DNA of 34,305 nt from assembly GCA_024235855.1 (NCBI GenBank), contig JACKLN010000017.1:1-34305 (forward strand), given 5' to 3'. This stretch comes from Burkholderiaceae bacterium (lineage in GTDB: Bacteria > Pseudomonadota > Gammaproteobacteria > Burkholderiales > Burkholderiaceae_C). This document shows, piece by piece, positions 32,902 to 34,305 of this stretch (positions are counted from its first letter, which is position 1; every line of letters begins with the position of its first letter). The notes under the pieces are model-generated. The model did not search any database. It was given only the letters and a program-made list of their open reading frames with translations, and was not told the origin of the DNA. Position numbers and translations under genes: made by a program.

Positions 32902-33402
32902 ATGAGCATCCTTGCACGCTCTTCCCGCTGTCTGTCCGCCGCCGGCCTTGCGGCCCTGTGTGCCGTCGGTCTGCCCGCTTACGCCACCGGCGCCGCCGAA
33001 GTGCACTACGCCCAGCCCGATCGCTTCACCGACGCCGGTTTCGGCAGCGTGGAGCGCGAGCGCACCCAGGCACGGTTGACGGCCGAGATCGAGCGCCTGG
33101 CCGGCCGGCTGCCCGATGGCCAACGCCTGAGCGTGACCTTCACGGATGTCGACCTGGCCGGTGAGATCGACCACTTCAGCCCACATGGCCTGCGCGTGAT
33201 GGGCCTGCTGCCGGATGCCCCGCGGCTGTCGCTGCGCTTCGAACTGACCCAGGACGGTCAGGTCGTCGCGCGCGGCGAGGAGCAACTGCGCGACCTGTCC
33301 TACCTGGCGCGCCGCAGCGGGCTGGACCACCGCGCCGCCCTGCCCTACGAGAGTCGGCTGCTGACCGAATGGTTCGAGCAGCGCTTCGCCGCTGCACGCT
33401 GA
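32902..33402 (+). CDS. DUF3016 family exported protein
   Basis: A 166-residue protein with a signal peptide (about 1-28, ending AYA). The DUF3016 signature runs from EVHYAQPDRFTDAG to a C-terminal ALPYESRLLTEWFEQRF. AAGGAGGT (32890-32897) precedes the ATG, which favours this start over an upstream in-frame ATG at 32863. Role unknown; probably periplasmic. Confidence 0.85.
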   Translation: MSILARSSRCLSAAGLAALCAVGLPAYATGAAEVHYAQPDRFTDAGFGSVERERTQARLTAEIERLAGRLPDGQRLSVTFTDVDLAGEIDHFSPHGLRVMGLLPDAPRLSLRFELTQDGQVVARGEEQLRDLSYLARRSGLDHRAALPYESRLLTEWFEQRFAAAR

Positions 33403-33446
33403 ATGCCCGGCGTCCGGCTGGGTGGGCGGGATGCGATGATCCGGTC

Positions 33447-33869
33447 ATGAACGCAATCCGCCTCTTTCCCACCCTGGGCGCCGCGCTGACGATCGGCCTG
33501 CTGGCCGGCACCGCGCTGGCCGCCGACAAGGTCACCACCGCCAGCGGCCTGGTCTACGAATCCACCCGCGACGGCCAGGGCGCATCGCCCCAGGCCACCG
33601 ACACGGTGATCGTGCACTACCGCGGCACCTTCCCGGACGGCAAGGAATTCGACAGTTCCTATTCGCGCGGCCAGCCCGCCGAGTTCCCGCTCAACCGCGT
33701 GATCCCCTGCTGGACCGAAGGTGTGCAGCGCATGAAGCCCGGCGGCAAGGCCAAGCTGATCTGCCCGCCGGCCATCGCCTACGGCAGCCGCGGTGCGGGC
33801 AAGGTGATCCCGCCCAATGCCACCCTGCACTTCGAGGTGGAACTGGTGGGCGTGCGGGTCAGTCGCTGA
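33447..33869 (+). CDS. FKBP-type peptidyl-prolyl isomerase, exported
   Basis: A 140-residue protein with a signal peptide (about 1-25, ending ALA before ADKVTT). The FKBP domain (about 30-138) has VIVHYRGTFPDGKEFDSSY, VIPCWTEGVQRMKPGGKAKL and IPPNATLHFEVELVGV, the active-site strands of periplasmic FkpA/FklB-type PPIases. It would help fold secreted proteins. Its last 11 bases overlap the convergent dioxygenase gene. Confidence 0.93.
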   Translation: MNAIRLFPTLGAALTIGLLAGTALAADKVTTASGLVYESTRDGQGASPQATDTVIVHYRGTFPDGKEFDSSYSRGQPAEFPLNRVIPCWTEGVQRMKPGGKAKLICPPAIAYGSRGAGKVIPPNATLHFEVELVGVRVSR

Positions 33870-34305
33870 CGCCGTCTTCCGCCACGGCCGGCAGGCCGCT
33901 GCGACCGGCCGGGTGCCCGGCACGGTAGTCGTTCAGCCCGCACAGGTCGTCCCCGCGCAGCAGCCACAGCGGCCGCTGCGCGAAGTTCACCGGCACGCCG
34001 CTCTGCCCGTCCACCGGCCGCAGCCGGCGGTCGAAGTGCGAGCTGGTGGGGAAATAGCGCAGGGCCACACCCGTGCGGCGCTGGTGGGAGCGGTTGGCGT
34101 CGGCGCCGTGGATCATGTAGACGTCGTGCAGCGACATCTGCCCAGGCTGCAGTTCCAGGTCCACCGCCTGGGCCGGGTCGAAGGCACCGTCGGCCATGCG
34201 CTGGTTCAGCGTCAGGTCGCTGCGGTCCTCGTGCAGGTGCGCGCCCAGCGTCTGCGCCCGGTGCGAGCGCGGGATCACGCGCAGGCAGCCGTTCTCGCGC
34301 GTGGA
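33859..34305 (-). CDS. Phytanoyl-CoA dioxygenase family protein (5' part outside window)
   Basis: The last 148 codons of a gene whose start lies beyond 34305. The visible part begins TRENGCLRVIPRSH, typical of PhyH-like Fe(II)/2-oxoglutarate oxygenases. It holds the distal His of the iron triad in MIHGADANRS and the 2OG-binding Arg in RRTGVALRYFPT. The first His/Asp ligands are in the missing part. Substrate unknown. It overlaps the FKBP gene by 11 bp at the 3' end. Confidence 0.85.
   Translation of the reverse strand, partial: STRENGCLRVIPRSHRAQTLGAHLHEDRSDLTLNQRMADGAFDPAQAVDLELQPGQMSLHDVYMIHGADANRSHQRRTGVALRYFPTSSHFDRRLRPVDGQSGVPVNFAQRPLWLLRGDDLCGLNDYRAGHPAGRSGLPAVAEDGVSD

Overview
The window is high-GC DNA, probably from a betaproteobacterium of the order Burkholderiales. 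This is inferred from the base composition, the gene order yebC-purD-hemF-nadD-rsfS-rlmH-maf-rng, a PEP-CTERM protein, and the Tol-Pal genes lying next to a tRNA-Lys. The species cannot be named from the sequence alone.

Positions 1-4981 are a compact integrated element in the 3' part of a tRNA-Lys(TTT) gene. A 40-bp copy of the tRNA end lies at 1-40 and matches 4942-4981 exactly. The backbone, on the + strand, is a Rep_trans-type replication initiator, a small helix-turn-helix protein (excisionase candidate) and a tyrosine recombinase reading toward the tRNA. Between the left att site and rep, on the - strand, sits a two-gene cargo: a CD-NTase with an intact catalytic motif and a four-transmembrane protein resembling the S-4TM pore-forming effectors. 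Together they look like a minimal type I CBASS anti-phage system. No capsid, relaxase or secretion gene is visible. The 650-bp stretch between cargo and rep has no convincing gene but is packed with perfect hairpins, a good candidate for a replication origin or packaging signal. Short spaced GCTACG motifs at both ends look like integrase arm sites.

From 4937 on the window is ordinary chromosome. tRNA-Lys is followed by tcdA and a YeeE/YedE sulfur transporter, then cpoB, pal and tolB, all on the - strand. Divergent from tolB run msbA, an AhpD-like protein and a membrane/coiled-coil protein of unknown function. A PEP-CTERM protein follows on the - strand. A nine-gene - strand run (yebC, purD, an acyltransferase, hemF, nadD, rsfS, rlmH, maf, rng) has overlapping or nearly touching ends and is probably one operon. 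It joins translation quality control, ribosome maturation, NAD, purine and haem synthesis, and RNA processing. Upstream of it is a 1,111-residue cyclase/ATPase/repeat regulator.

The right part has a HerA-like ATPase (YjgR/DUF853), an M14-type zinc carboxypeptidase, a DUF1499 protein, a LytS/LytTR two-component pair, a DUF2306-like membrane protein, glnS, a DUF3016 protein, an FKBP-type prolyl isomerase, and a phytanoyl-CoA dioxygenase cut by the window end. The most notable content is the CBASS-carrying Rep/Int element at the left end.
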